Below, one piece after another: positions 7,577-18,200 of a stretch of DNA of 38,726 nucleotides. The notes below the pieces were generated by a model, which ran no database searches, was not told where the DNA came from, and saw only the letters and a list, made by a program, of their open reading frames with translations. The stretch's first letter is position 1. Every line of letters starts with the position of its first letter. This DNA comes from CAZDBA01 sp964503615 (GTDB lineage Bacteria; Planctomycetota; Planctomycetia; Pirellulales; Pirellulaceae). Made by a program: the position numbers and the translations under genes. Location: the NCBI GenBank assembly GCA_964503615.1, contig CAZDBA010000024.1, positions 1 to 38,726 on the forward strand, given 5' to 3'.

Positions 7577-7837
7577 TTATCGTCCTGTTTTGCCCTCAAC
7601 CCAATCGTGAACCTGCGTATGAAATGATTTTCTCGAATGACTGACGATAAAAGACCTACAAAAGCTATCAACATCTTTACTTGCCCCCACCAACCCGCCT
7701 AACCGGCAAACATTAACAGACGGTTCTTGTCTGTAATCCGAGCGCGCCTCTGCGTTTGCTAAGGCCTTCCAGAATGCTTTTAACGTCAAGCTATCCTGGG
7801 ATGGGATGGTGTCAGAAGAGAAATTTCCGAAAAATTC

Positions 7838-8335
7838 CTATGCGGTGTCATCCGGTATCAAGAGCTGGGCTGACCGAAACGGTGGAAAATAGAATTTGGT
7901 CCCAACTACTGGAACGGAAAAAGCCAATTCGAGAAAGTTGAAACTCCTCAGATTTCGCAAAGGAGCAGTTAATACCAGACCGCTGCGCTCGACTTCGGAA
8001 ACCTCTTGACCATTGGCCAAAACTACGGCAGCAGACGTGTCAGAATCGTTTAAGAAATTGACTTTCAGCAGAACTTCTTGCTTTGCTGACAAACCGGTGG
8101 GGAGATTGAACTTGCGACTAAATACAACTTTCAGCCGATCGTCATTTTCAAGTCCAGATTGCAAGGACAAACGCTGATCACAAAACCAATTCTGCCATGC
8201 CTCGACATCCGGCTTGGTCAGGTTTATTCTCAGTTCGCTCTTTTTCGTTATACCGCTCGCATTGGAATCAAGTACCAACACAGCACCTGTCCATGGCCCT
8301 GCCAATCGGATCGCGTGGTGCGAATCGGTACTCAT
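7838..8335 (-). CDS. Conserved-looking hypothetical protein, 165 aa
   Basis: I do not recognise a family. There is no signal peptide or membrane segment. The sequence alternates polar and hydrophobic residues and would suit a beta-rich soluble domain (for example VLLKVNFLND, AAVVLANGQEV, FLELAFSVPVVG), perhaps PilZ-like in size; no RxxxR or D/NxSxxG signature is clear enough to claim that. It lies 66 bases downstream of the pseudopilin gene in the same orientation and may be co-transcribed with it. The ATG lacks a good ribosome-binding site. Confidence 0.65.
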   Translation of the reverse strand: MSTDSHHAIRLAGPWTGAVLVLDSNASGITKKSELRINLTKPDVEAWQNWFCDQRLSLQSGLENDDRLKVVFSRKFNLPTGLSAKQEVLLKVNFLNDSDTSAAVVLANGQEVSEVERSGLVLTAPLRNLRSFNFLELAFSVPVVGTKFYFPPFRSAQLLIPDDTA

Positions 8336-8401
8336 AGCAATGGCAAACCGAAGATAGAAAGATTAGAAACTTCAGGCTGAAGTCTCGATTGTTACAAGCA
8401 T

Positions 8402-9712
8402 TTACTGCGGTAAGAAGCTACTAATTATTTCGGTTTGTCGAACCTGTTTCGAGTTTCGCTCCACGACTCGTAAAATCGTTTTCATCCCAAACAAACGTTG
8501 CGGATAAGGCGGTAATGTCACTCGCTCTTCACTGTCATCAACAGCACCATTAGGCTGTCCAGTTAGGCTATTGTCTATACCATCACGCGCAGGACCATCA
8601 ACTTCGTAAGCTGAAGTAAACGTGTCGTAAACCACGAATTCGCTTCCCAACATCGAGTAGCTTAGTTGAGATTTAAGAGTAGGTTCGAACGCAAACTGGT
8701 GTTCGCGCAAGTTATTATTAAGCAATCTGTCAGAATCACCCAAGTTGACATAGGCTCCGCTACCTTGAGGCGTTCCTGTATAGTTCAAATCGCTTGGTTC
8801 TAACGCAACGCCGCCTTGCTCGAGAATCTGAGCATCAGGAGAAAACACTCGCAGGTCAAAACCGAGCACGTCAGTCAAAACAACGTCATCGCCCGCTTTG
8901 GCAAGCAATTCAGGATCACTAGCCAAGTAGGGTCTAAGATTCTCTTCAGACATTTGAAACGAGAGTAAACCCAGATCGTCCGGGGCAGTTGCAGGGCCCG
9001 GGTTGCCCAGCCACATTTCAAAAGGATATCTCCCCGACTGTCTGTGAGCAAAACGATTCTCCCTTCTTCCAAGGTCCCCTAAAGAATTTGGAACCATTTG
9101 CCCATTCTCAGCTCTTGCTGAAACATCGTTTAACAAAAAATACTCCTGAACATCCGCAGGATTGGCTGCTGGAATTGGTAGCAAACTAACCAAATCAGGC
9201 CGTATCAAAAGCACTCGGCGATGCAAAGTAATCGTGTCATCATAGTCAAATTGACCGTTCTCGAATTGACCGTCTCCGTCAACATCATCGATACTGGTCC
9301 ACCACACCACTTCCGCAACATCGGACTCAATAATCTCGCCATTAAAGCGGCCTCGAAACGGGCGGTCTTCGCTTCGTACCGTCATTGCGAGGATATCATC
9401 GACATCACCCATAATCGTACCGGTGTTGTCGTAACGTCCACCCTCAACCAACTCGAAGTATCCATTAGGACTTGCCGTTATCGCCCAAGGCCGAACGTCG
9501 ACGGTAACACCTTCAGTATCGCTGCGCAACAAATTCTCAGCCGTCCGAATTCGATTGGAAAGCTCCATTACTGCCCGACCACGAGCAATCTCCGTGCTTG
9601 CATAACGGAACGCAAACATCATTGAGCCCAAAACAATCAACGTCATGACCAATGCGACCAAGATCTCAACAAGAGTTAAACCGCGATGGGCAGACTTTGA
9701 ATTGATTGACAT
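8402..9712 (-). CDS. Pseudopilin-like protein (prepilin N-terminal methylation domain)
   Basis: 436 residues. A short basic leader ends in the prepilin-peptidase site HRG-LTLVE: cleavage is expected after G11 with the conserved Glu at position +5 (E16), followed by hydrophobic helix ILVALVMTLIVLGSMMFAF. This marks a type II secretion or type IV pilus pseudopilin; the large C-terminal domain fits PulJ/GspJ- or PilW-like minor pseudopilins in planctomycetes, though these are commonly shorter. A good ribosome-binding site (AAGGAA, about 7 bases before the ATG) supports the start. The rest is Asp/Asn-rich and periplasmic. No pilus assembly genes are in the window. Confidence 0.85.
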   Translation of the reverse strand: MSINSKSAHRGLTLVEILVALVMTLIVLGSMMFAFRYASTEIARGRAVMELSNRIRTAENLLRSDTEGVTVDVRPWAITASPNGYFELVEGGRYDNTGTIMGDVDDILAMTVRSEDRPFRGRFNGEIIESDVAEVVWWTSIDDVDGDGQFENGQFDYDDTITLHRRVLLIRPDLVSLLPIPAANPADVQEYFLLNDVSARAENGQMVPNSLGDLGRRENRFAHRQSGRYPFEMWLGNPGPATAPDDLGLLSFQMSEENLRPYLASDPELLAKAGDDVVLTDVLGFDLRVFSPDAQILEQGGVALEPSDLNYTGTPQGSGAYVNLGDSDRLLNNNLREHQFAFEPTLKSQLSYSMLGSEFVVYDTFTSAYEVDGPARDGIDNSLTGQPNGAVDDSEERVTLPPYPQRLFGMKTILRVVERNSKQVRQTEIISSFLPQ

Positions 9713-10005
9713 AAAGAGTTCCTTAATGGGTGAGTCCTCACAACAGACAGCAGCTTAAGAAATACTGTCCAAGCAATGAGATTCAAGAGACCCAGAATAC
9801 CACAAGGTCTCAGCGCGAACGAATAGGGTTTTGAGAAAAGGAGAAAAGGCAGACTCCCACAATTCTACCGTGCAAACAGCCGGAGTAAATCAAATATCTG
9901 GGCTCAACCTGTTCATCGACCACGATTGTCCACGTCACTCCCCAAAAAAACTGTATTTTCAAAGATATAGCGGGGCCAAACCGGTAAGAACGGTCACACA
10001 TATCC

Positions 10006-10215
10006 CCAATCCGCTCTGGGAGCAATCTTTAATAGTTTGCCATTCCGTTCGACAGTTTGCNNNNNNNNNNNNNNNNNNNNNNNNNNNNNNNNNNNNNNNN
10101 NNNNNNNNNNNNNNNNNNNNNNNNNNNNNNNNNNNNNNNNNNNNNNNNNNNNNNNNNNNNCCAATCCGCTCTGGGAGCAATCTTTAATAGTTTGCCATTC
10201 CGTTCGACAGTTTGC
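10006..10215. repeat. 100-N gap flanked by identical 55-mers (assembly artefact)
   Basis: Bases 10006-10060 and 10161-10215 are identical over exactly 55 positions, with 100 Ns between. An overlap of exactly one k-mer length is what de Bruijn contig ends look like before they are joined. The true sequence is probably a single copy, about 155 bases shorter. The region is non-coding. Confidence 0.9.
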
Positions 10216-10249
10216 TTTCCGCATCTCCCTACAGATACAGGTCCACCCC

Positions 10250-10275
10250 AAAGACGGGCCTCAAAGACGGGCCTC
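10250..10275. repeat. 13-bp tandem duplication
   Basis: AAAGACGGGCCTC occurs twice head to tail (10250-10262, 10263-10275) about 100 bases upstream of the TPR gene. It looks like a recent slippage duplication; no function is evident. Confidence 0.8.
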
Positions 10276-10376
10276 AATATCAACGAATATCAAAAACACT
10301 TCACCCTCCCATTCGATGCGTATAAACTGTGAACTGTCAATAAAACAAAGTCAGAGTGCGGGATTCAGGTAAGTAC

Positions 10377-13300
10377 ATGTTGTCTATTTCAAACAGAATC
10401 ATTAGTGACAGGCACCAGCTTCTCCACATCACACTCATGTTCGTCGTGACATCGGTTTGGCCCTGCCTTCAAACGCTCGCACTCGCATCGCCAACGAACT
10501 CTCCACCATCGTTGGCACAACAAGAAGATGACCCCAAAGCCTTACAGCTTGCCGAGGTCGCGACCAACGCGCAGAACGCAGGGGACTACGAGGTCGGCGC
10601 GGGCAAGTGGCAAGAGCTGATCGACAACCACCCCCATTTCAAGCGGATTGGATTCGCGCGTCTCGAATGTGGCAAGTGTAATATAGAGCTCGGCGAATTT
10701 GAAACCGCAATCGAACATCTAAAAGCCGCCACTCAGCAGCTTCCTGAAACGGCAGAGGTCGGGCTACCCAAAGCTTATCTCTATCTCGGATTCGCCCAAT
10801 ACCGCCTGGGACAAAACAGCATCGACGAAGATCGGAAAAAGGCAGACCGGCTCCTCACCACCGCTACCCAAACTCTGGCAACAGGTATCAAGTCGTTTGA
10901 GTCTTATGCCGACACCGATCAAGCCTGTTACTTCCAAGGCAACGCCTTTGAACTATTGGAACGGCTCGAAAACGCAGCAGCTTCTTTCGAGAAAATGTTC
11001 GAAGTCAAAAAGCACCCCCATTTCGAATTCGACGGTCGATTTGCTTTGGGCAACATCTATGAACAGCTAGGACAATACAACAAAGCGCTCGCCCAGTATC
11101 AAATCTATCTCGAAGACGGAACGGAAGAACCTGACTATCGCGAGGTTCAGTTTCGTACCGCTTTCACCATAACCGAACTAGCCAAAGCGGCTCGTGAAAT
11201 CGGAGACAACGAAACCTATACCGACACATTAAAACAGGCTCGGGGACTATTCGCCGAACTAGCAGAGGACAAAGAGTTCGCTTTTCGAGACGAATCCAGA
11301 TTCCAACAGGCCGTCTCCTCGCACCGACTGGGAGAATTCGAAGTCGCCGCTCAACAATTCGAAGTCGTTGCCAACTCCAACAGCGAGAGCGCGGCCAATG
11401 CAGCGATTCTTGCGGGGCGTGACTACTTGCGAACAGACAACTTTGCGAAAGCCAACAAGTACCTCCAACAAACGGTCGACACCAGCGACAAATTCGGCTC
11501 CGAAGCCGCCTACTATCTGGCAGAACTGAAACTGCGCCAGGACAACCCACAAGCCGCATACGATCTCACCTCCAGCTGGATCAAAAAAGGCGAACTTGCC
11601 GAACCGTTCGTCCCCGAACTCATGCACAAAAGAGCAGACGCTGCATTCCTGATCGACAACCTGCGAGCTCAGTCCGCGAATCTATATCTGGAAATCGAAA
11701 CCCGATATCCCAATCACCAACTTGTTCCCTCTGCGATCTACAACGCAGCATTTGCACTCTTGGAAACGAAAGAGCTGGATCAAACACTCCAAGTGACTAA
11801 CGACTTTGCAAAACGATTTCCAACTGACCCGCTCTTGCCCGACGTGCTCGAGGTCCGCGCGGATGCGTTTCTGCTGCAAGACAAATTGAATAAAAGCCGC
11901 AACGTCTACGACCGCTTGATCAAAGAGTTCGCCGACGATCCGAAAAATCCTCGCTGGACCGTGCGGGCCGGACTGGTTCGATACTTGAACAAGGAATACG
12001 ACGCCACCATCGAAAATCTTACTCCTGTCGTCGACCGATTAAATGATAAAGGTCTGAAAGCCGAAGCGCTACACTGGATTGGCATGAGCCAACTGGCCAA
12101 CGAAAACTGGGCCTTGGCAGAGACAGCTTTGTCCGATTCTTTGAAGACCGAATCCTCATGGCGACTCGCTGCCGAAACGATGCTGGGACTTTCTCAAGCC
12201 CAGACCAAACAGGACAAAACAGAGGCGGCCCAACAAACGCTCGCGAAACTCAAAGCGGCTTTTCCCGATGCGATGCAGAACGCCGACGCAACTTATCGGC
12301 TGGCCGAACGAGCCTACGCCGAAGGTGACTATGAAACTGCCATTCAGCAACACCGCGCCGTCCTGGACGACTTTGGTGATTCCCAGTTTGCCCCATTCAG
12401 CCTGGCAGGTATCGGCTGGTCCCATCTTCAGTTGAAACAATTCTCAAAGGCGACCACCGCGTTCACAACTTTAATCAACGAACATCCCGATACGGAACAA
12501 GCCGGCCAAGCCTACTTAGGACGGGGTATGAGTCGTCGACAAAACGGAGACGCAGCGCCGGCTGTCGAAGACCTGGAAAAGTTCATCAACGACCTTCCTC
12601 AAGACCCTCAGATAACCGAAGCCCGCTACGAACTCGCCTTGGCCAAAACAGAATTGGAAGAAACGGACCAAGCGATCAAACTGTTCCAGACGTTGCTCAG
12701 CGACGCGCCCAACCATCGCTTTTCCGATCGCTTCCACTACGAACTGGCTTGGCTGTACAACAAAACAAAAGACACAGAACGGTCGATCGAACAGTTCGCA
12801 AAAATCGCCACCAAGTTTGCCGACAGCGAACTGGCTCCAGAAGCCAATTTTCAAGTCGGCGAAGCCGCTTATCAAACAAAAGAATACGCCGAAGCCGCCG
12901 AAGCGTTTCTTCGCAGCCGAGACTCAAAAGGCGAAGACTCGCTACGAGAAAAAGCGGCCTATCGCCTGGGTTGGTCCTACTACCGACTGGAACAATACGA
13001 ACAGGCCCAGAGTGCGTTTCAACAACAAGTCGAAGATTTCGAGGACGGCAGGTTTCAAGCCGAAGCGCTCGTAATGATCGGCGAGTCGTTTTTCAATCAA
13101 GACAAAATGCAATCGGCCTACGAAGCGTACACAGCTGCAAAACCTGCCATCGCCGAAGCCGGAAACGTCTCGCAACGAAATGAATGGCTTACCCTTTTGC
13201 ACGGAGCGGTCGCCGCAAACAAAACCGATCAGTTCGACGCAGCCCTCCAGTTCGTAGACCCGCTCCTGGAATCAGAAGCAGACGAAGAATTCAAACTTGA

Positions 13301-13715
13301 GGGTTGGTTCGAAAAGGGCGTTGCGCATCGCGGGTTGGAACAAACAGACGACGCGATCCAAGCCTTTGGCTCCGCAGCAGCCAGCCTTGGCCAAGTCGGT
13401 GCGAAAGCCAGATGCATGATCGGAGACATGCTATTTGTCCAAAAGCAATTCGACGAAGCGATTAACGCTTACAAAGACGTCTTCTACGGTTACGGCGGCA
13501 CACGTGAAAACCCTGAAGTCGACCCTTGGCAAGCCTACGCGATCTATCACGCGGCACGCTGCAGTTTTGTACAAATCTCTACCGCCGACGCAGCAACCAA
13601 GCCAAAACTGATAGCGAACTCCCGCAAGTTGTACGAAAACTTGATTGCCAACTATCCCGAAGACAAACTAACACCTCAGGCCAGAAAAGATCTAAAGACC
13701 TTGAACAGTCTTTGA
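10377..13715 (+). CDS. Giant secreted TPR-repeat protein
   Basis: 1112 residues from the ATG at 10377. An in-frame GTG seven codons upstream is possible, but the ATG follows CAGGTAAG at good spacing. A hydrophobic signal peptide (about residues 20-45, ending LALASP) sends it across the inner membrane. Nearly the whole mature part is tandem tetratricopeptide repeats, with recurring patterns such as AYLYLGFAQYRLGQ, AAYRLGWSYYRLEQYEQAQ and EARYELALAKTELEETDQAI, probably 20 or more units, giving a long superhelical scaffold for protein binding. It is the first gene of the ExbB/ExbD cluster. By analogy with CpoB (YbgF) beside Tol-Pal, it may be a periplasmic partner of the motor, an inference from position. 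Confidence 0.88.
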   Translation: MLSISNRIISDRHQLLHITLMFVVTSVWPCLQTLALASPTNSPPSLAQQEDDPKALQLAEVATNAQNAGDYEVGAGKWQELIDNHPHFKRIGFARLECGKCNIELGEFETAIEHLKAATQQLPETAEVGLPKAYLYLGFAQYRLGQNSIDEDRKKADRLLTTATQTLATGIKSFESYADTDQACYFQGNAFELLERLENAAASFEKMFEVKKHPHFEFDGRFALGNIYEQLGQYNKALAQYQIYLEDGTEEPDYREVQFRTAFTITELAKAAREIGDNETYTDTLKQARGLFAELAEDKEFAFRDESRFQQAVSSHRLGEFEVAAQQFEVVANSNSESAANAAILAGRDYLRTDNFAKANKYLQQTVDTSDKFGSEAAYYLAELKLRQDNPQAAYDLTSSWIKKGELAEPFVPELMHKRADAAFLIDNLRAQSANLYLEIETRYPNHQLVPSAIYNAAFALLETKELDQTLQVTNDFAKRFPTDPLLPDVLEVRADAFLLQDKLNKSRNVYDRLIKEFADDPKNPRWTVRAGLVRYLNKEYDATIENLTPVVDRLNDKGLKAEALHWIGMSQLANENWALAETALSDSLKTESSWRLAAETMLGLSQAQTKQDKTEAAQQTLAKLKAAFPDAMQNADATYRLAERAYAEGDYETAIQQHRAVLDDFGDSQFAPFSLAGIGWSHLQLKQFSKATTAFTTLINEHPDTEQAGQAYLGRGMSRRQNGDAAPAVEDLEKFINDLPQDPQITEARYELALAKTELEETDQAIKLFQTLLSDAPNHRFSDRFHYELAWLYNKTKDTERSIEQFAKIATKFADSELAPEANFQVGEAAYQTKEYAEAAEAFLRSRDSKGEDSLREKAAYRLGWSYYRLEQYEQAQSAFQQQVEDFEDGRFQAEALVMIGESFFNQDKMQSAYEAYTAAKPAIAEAGNVSQRNEWLTLLHGAVAANKTDQFDAALQFVDPLLESEADEEFKLEGWFEKGVAHRGLEQTDDAIQAFGSAAASLGQVGAKARCMIGDMLFVQKQFDEAINAYKDVFYGYGGTRENPEVDPWQAYAIYHAARCSFVQISTADAATKPKLIANSRKLYENLIANYPEDKLTPQARKDLKTLNSL

Positions 13716-13741
13716 TTAAGGCAACTACTCAGCTCAATCAG

Positions 13742-13768
13742 CGGCTAGGCGATTAAGGCGCTAAGCCG
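13742..13768 (+). other. Intercistronic hairpin
   Basis: CGGCTAGGCG and CGCTAAGCCG form a 10-bp stem with one mismatch and a 7-base loop, 26 bases after the TPR stop and 72 before the ExbB start. There is no strong T-tract, only a GGTTTT a few bases later. It could attenuate or process the operon transcript. Confidence 0.4.
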
Positions 13769-13839
13769 TCGGTTTTCGCGGGCCAAGTTTTCATGCCCAG
13801 CCCAAAGAACAACGACTATCCCCCATTCATGGAGAGGCA

Positions 13840-14703
13840 ATGCTCTCAAAACGTACATCGTTCGCTCTACTTGCAAGCTCAGCAATCTTTGCGATCGCAG
13901 CGATCAGCCCCTCTGTGCTGTTCGGGCAAGAAAGCGCGGACGTAGTCGTCAAACAACAGGAAGGAATCAACTTCCTTGAACTGCTGTTCAAAGGCGGCTG
14001 GTTCATGATTCCGCTCGCCCTGTTGTCCTTGGCCGTCGTCGCGATTTCGATCGAACGATTTATCATGCTCCGACGTGAGCGTCTATTCCCCGACGAACTG
14101 GTCACTCACATCGGCATGTTAGCTCAATCGCCCGGTGGATTGGATCCGCGCGAAGCTTACAAGCTATGTCAAATCCACCCATCGACCGCCTCGAAAATTC
14201 TTCGCAGCACGCTAGTCAAAGTCGGCAGACCCCACTCAGAAGTCGAAACCGCACTCAAAGAATCTGCACAACGAGAAGCCACACGACTTTCGCAATTAGC
14301 TTCCTGGTTAAGTCTGGCCGCAGCCGTTGCGCCGCTGATTGGATTGCTGGGAACCGTCTGGGGAATCACCCAAGCGTTTTACGACACCACAAATCTGCCA
14401 CTGGGCGAAGACCGTGCATCGGCTCTTGGGGCAGGAATCTACACGGCACTCGTGACTACCATGTGCGGACTGATGATCGCAATTCCGGCGGCCATCATCT
14501 CCCACTATTTCGAGAATAAAATCGTGACCACCATCAACGACATTGAAGAGATGGCCCACAGCCTGCTTCCTCAACTGGAACGATACGAAGGCCAAATCCG
14601 TTTTTCCGAAAACGGCAACACCTCCTCATTCGAGCCAACTCCCAACCAACGTCGAAACAAATTAACCGTCCCTAGACCCGAATCACCGACCCGAAAAAAG
14701 TAA
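13840..14703 (+). CDS. exbB: ExbB/TolQ-type proton channel protein
   Basis: 287 residues. It forms, with ExbD, an inner-membrane motor that uses the proton gradient to drive a periplasmic partner. A cleavable-looking signal sequence (1-30, ending LFGQES) precedes the family core, as in ExbB subtypes with an extended N-terminus. Three membrane helices follow: about 54-71, 152-178 and 200-221. The second and third carry APLIGLLGTVWGITQAF and YTALVTTMCGLMIAIPA, which contain the conserved pore-lining threonines (T172; T206 or T207). The ribosome-binding site GGAGAGG is strong. The C-terminal 35 residues are polar and basic. The gene lies 44 bases upstream of exbD. Confidence in the family is high; ExbB versus TolQ is not resolvable by eye. 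Confidence 0.96.
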   Translation: MLSKRTSFALLASSAIFAIAAISPSVLFGQESADVVVKQQEGINFLELLFKGGWFMIPLALLSLAVVAISIERFIMLRRERLFPDELVTHIGMLAQSPGGLDPREAYKLCQIHPSTASKILRSTLVKVGRPHSEVETALKESAQREATRLSQLASWLSLAAAVAPLIGLLGTVWGITQAFYDTTNLPLGEDRASALGAGIYTALVTTMCGLMIAIPAAIISHYFENKIVTTINDIEEMAHSLLPQLERYEGQIRFSENGNTSSFEPTPNQRRNKLTVPRPESPTRKK

Positions 14704-14746
14704 CCAACAAACCACGTCACCCGCTTGTTGACCAGTCGGAAAAACC

Positions 14747-15166
14747 ATGGCAGTTCAAATCCAAAAATCTCGCGCGATCGAATCGCTCAGCGTCACACCG
14801 CTGATCGACGTGGTATTTCTACTATTGATCTTTTTCCTGGTCACCTCTCAATTCGAGCAGGAAGAGCGTCAAATGGAATTGAATCTTCCCCAAGTCAGCG
14901 AAGCCCTCCCGGCATCGGCTCAGCCTCAGGAATTAGTCGTCAACATCAGCAAAAACGGGGAGTACTTTATCGATGGCCAGTTTCGCCAACTGGAACAAGT
15001 CGAACAAATCATTTCCCGCGCCCAACAAAACAACCCGTTAACCCAAACCGTCATCGTGCGTGCTGACAAACAAGTCAACTGGGAAAACGTTGCCATCGTA
15101 ATCAACCTCTGTCGAAAAATCGGCATCAACGATTGCTCTGCCACGATGGACGAACCAACAAACTAG
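14747..15166 (+). CDS. exbD: ExbD/TolR-type motor subunit
   Basis: 139 residues. A single membrane helix near the N-terminus contains TPLIDVVFLLLIFFLVTSQF with D21, the membrane-embedded aspartate that carries protons in all ExbD/TolR proteins. The periplasmic part has the family pattern MELNLPQVSEA followed by VVNISKNGEYFIDG and VIVRADKQVNWENV. Length is normal. It follows exbB by 44 bases and precedes the putative transducer gene, so the three are probably co-transcribed and co-assembled. Confidence 0.95.
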   Translation: MAVQIQKSRAIESLSVTPLIDVVFLLLIFFLVTSQFEQEERQMELNLPQVSEALPASAQPQELVVNISKNGEYFIDGQFRQLEQVEQIISRAQQNNPLTQTVIVRADKQVNWENVAIVINLCRKIGINDCSATMDEPTN

Positions 15167-15167
15167 C

Positions 15168-15203
15168 AAACCACATCCTTCACCCAAACCACATCCTTCA
15201 CCC
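15168..15203. repeat. 18-bp tandem duplication
   Basis: AAACCACATCCTTCACCC occurs twice in direct tandem (15168-15185 and 15186-15203), filling most of the 51-base spacer between exbD and the next gene. It takes up the place of a ribosome-binding site and may lower translation of the following GTG start. Confidence 0.85.
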
Positions 15204-15217
15204 ATTTTCGAATTACC

Positions 15218-18200
15218 GTGCCCTCTCGCCAAACCATCAAAAAGATTACGCCAAATCAAAAGGAGCGTTTCGATGCTCAATTTTGGCCCGTCGTAGTTGC
15301 ATTGGTCGTATTGAGCGGAATCACCTTCGGCGCGATTTTGACTTTGCTGCGTGGTCCCTGGATGTGGGGCAGTCTCTTGGCACTACCGATTCTGGTTGCC
15401 ATTACGATCGTAGTATTACAACGCCTTAACAATCGACAACTGCGCCGCGCGTTGCAATTTGCGATCGTGATCAGCATGGCAATTCACATGTTGATTTTAG
15501 TGTTTGCTTCGGTCACGGACATATTCAGCTCGACGCGAACTGAAATTGCTCAGGAAACTCGCAAGCGTCCTCAACGAGTCATCCTCACCAACCGCAAAAA
15601 CGAACCTCGTATCTGGGAAAAGATCACCCGGCATGAGGTCGCCGATCAGGAAGTAAAAGTCCAACAGCAAACTGCGACCAACAATCCGCCTCAGCCCATA
15701 CCAATCAAATCGAAACCGAGCGAAAACGATCAACAAGTTTCCAAAACGGCGGAACGTAGCCAAACGGTTCCTCGCTTTGACGAATCCCTGTCTCAACTAC
15801 ACAGCAGTACAAACTCCAAGCGAAGAAACAACGCGCGTAACACGCCCATGACTTCGCCCACCGTATCGGAAACACGATCTAAATCGACCTCGCAAACAAC
15901 CAACGCTGACTCCGCGCCCAGCGAAGCAGCGCTAACCGCTGAAAAGCGCTCCACTTCAAAACCATCTGCCACCCGCTCCACCTCCCAACCTGCGCCAGAA
16001 TCTGATTCCCAAACTGCTGCCAGCAAAACGGCCCCCAATTCGCAGCGAGCGGCCAGTCGCACGGAGACACCAACCACTCCTTCTCGCTCTACCGCTCGCC
16101 TGCGCCGCAGTCAGACCAACATGCCCAAAACCACGACAAAGTCTTCGACCGAGACTGCGAAAACTTCGTCGTCCAAATCACCAGCAAAAACCTCCCCCCA
16201 GGAAGTAACCGAATCTGTCACTCAGCGCGAAAGCAAGTCGATCGCAGACCGTCGCTCAGTCCAGGACACGTTGACCAAACAAAGCAGCACCTCACAACGC
16301 GAAGTGCTCAAGTCGGTTGCACAACGACGCGACCCCGAACCTGCTCCACCTTCGATTTCCGATCTATCGGCCAATCCTGTTAACCCCAAACGTTCCCGAC
16401 GCAACGAGCCGAAAACCGCTTCGACCAAACCGATCGAAGCACCTTCCTCTGTAACTCGTGCCAACAACTCGGGTGAAAGCCGTATGCAGCCCACGGCAGC
16501 TTCGGTCACACAACAGCGAAGCGTTGCCGTTGGATCAGAAATTTCGCGAAACGTGGGAACCAAAACGGGCTCCTCTCCCAGCACAGCCACTCGCGCCTCG
16601 GATACAGCTAGTCGCAAGGAAACCACTTCGGCACCTGATGCAACTTTGGGGCTGACCGCAACACAGCGTTCAAAAGTCAGGCGATCGGTCACGAATAATC
16701 GACAAGTTGAATCGGCATTCAAATCCAACACAACGATGCCGGCCAAATTGATCGGAAGTAGAACACCTGCAAAGCGAACAGCGACCGCAGCGGCAACCTT
16801 GGTTGATTCAGCATCGACCCAACATCGCAAAGAGCTCTCGGCTGAAAAAGGGCAAGCTAACCTGGACATCGGCCCCACCAAGATCGTGACCGAATCGGTC
16901 GCTCAAAATCAAACCGGCGGAGGTGGCCAACCGATCGTCGACGACCTCCAACTGGAACCGGTTTCCAAAACCAGAGTTTCTCGTGGCAGTAGCCCCTCTA
17001 CACTGGACGCTCAGCCAGACTCAGCCACGATGGCTCAAAACGAATCCAACTCGAAACCAACCAGCGCAACTCATGAATCACCCACCGAGACCCGAATCGC
17101 AACCGACCGACGTATTGGATCAGAGTCGCTAGCCGGCGAACCAACCCAATCACTTGAAGAAGGCCCCACCTCAGATCGTAGCGAATCGGCAATGGACGGC
17201 TTGTTGGCGCAGGATCGCAAACGTCGAACCTCAGACAATTCGCCCCAGTCAAAAATCGACGACGAAGACGAAAAAGATGATCTCGAATCGCTGGCCGGCA
17301 ACAGCCGACGCCGTTTGGCGCAAGCACCTTCGATCACAAACGAAGCCACCATTGGCCTCGACGAATCCAGCGATTCCTTGGGAACAGCAGGGCAACCGAC
17401 AGCTCAAGCAAACGACTCGCTGTCCGTAGGGCGAGCACTTTCCAATTTGGCGCCGACAGCTGGCCGTTTGATGACCCAAGCCGCAATTTCGCTACCGCTC
17501 GTCGAAACAGGCAGCTCTCACTCCACGGAAAAAAATAAGTTAACAAACGAACCGGGCGAATCCAACTCGGCCGCCGCAACGCCAACAGAAACGAAAAGAC
17601 GTTCCCAACGTGTCGGCAAGGGCCCGGCATTGCCAGATTCGCCAACCGACATCGCAGGTAGCACGCCCAACCTTGGCGAAAACAAATCAGGAACCGACTT
17701 GGCCGCCACTGAAACCACAATCCAAGCCGATCGTGGTGAAAAAGTCGGCACGATCGAACTTCAAATCGCAGCAACTCCAGGCCCGGCAGGACTGACCGAA
17801 GACCCTTCCACACGCTTGGGTGTCCGTGCTCGCCCCGCATCCCGTGAAAGCGACGACATTCAATCCAATATCGACACCCGATTCAAACGAAAAGATTCAG
17901 GAGCCAAACCGGGCTTGAATCCAGACGCTGTAATCGCGAACGAAGCGTTCCAAGCACGGATGCCCAACCAGGGCGGAGGTGGGCCAAGCACCGAAGCCGC
18001 GATCGAATTGGGACTTGAGTTTCTTATTCGCCACCAGAACGCAAACGGGAGTTGGTCGCTAGGTGATCTGGATACCGCGCACCGATTGCACAAGTACCAA
18101 TTGAATTCGGACGCGGCAGCTACCGGGTTAACCGTTATCGCATTCCAGGGCGCGGGCTACAATCATCGCGAGTTTAAATACGCTTTACAGTTGAACCATG

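Larger units (their letters stand above)
9713..10376. other. Gene-free divergent intergenic region with assembly gap
   Basis: This stretch separates the minus-strand pseudopilin gene from the plus-strand TPR operon, so both promoters probably lie here, but I see no convincing -35/-10 pair. It contains the 100-N gap with its duplicated flanks and a 13-bp tandem repeat, described separately. Confidence 0.5.

Noticed and set aside
16222..16881. 219-residue antisense reading frame
   Set aside because: It mirrors the Ser/Thr/Arg-rich spacer of the transducer gene. Such codon composition opens antisense frames, and the translation looks like no real protein.
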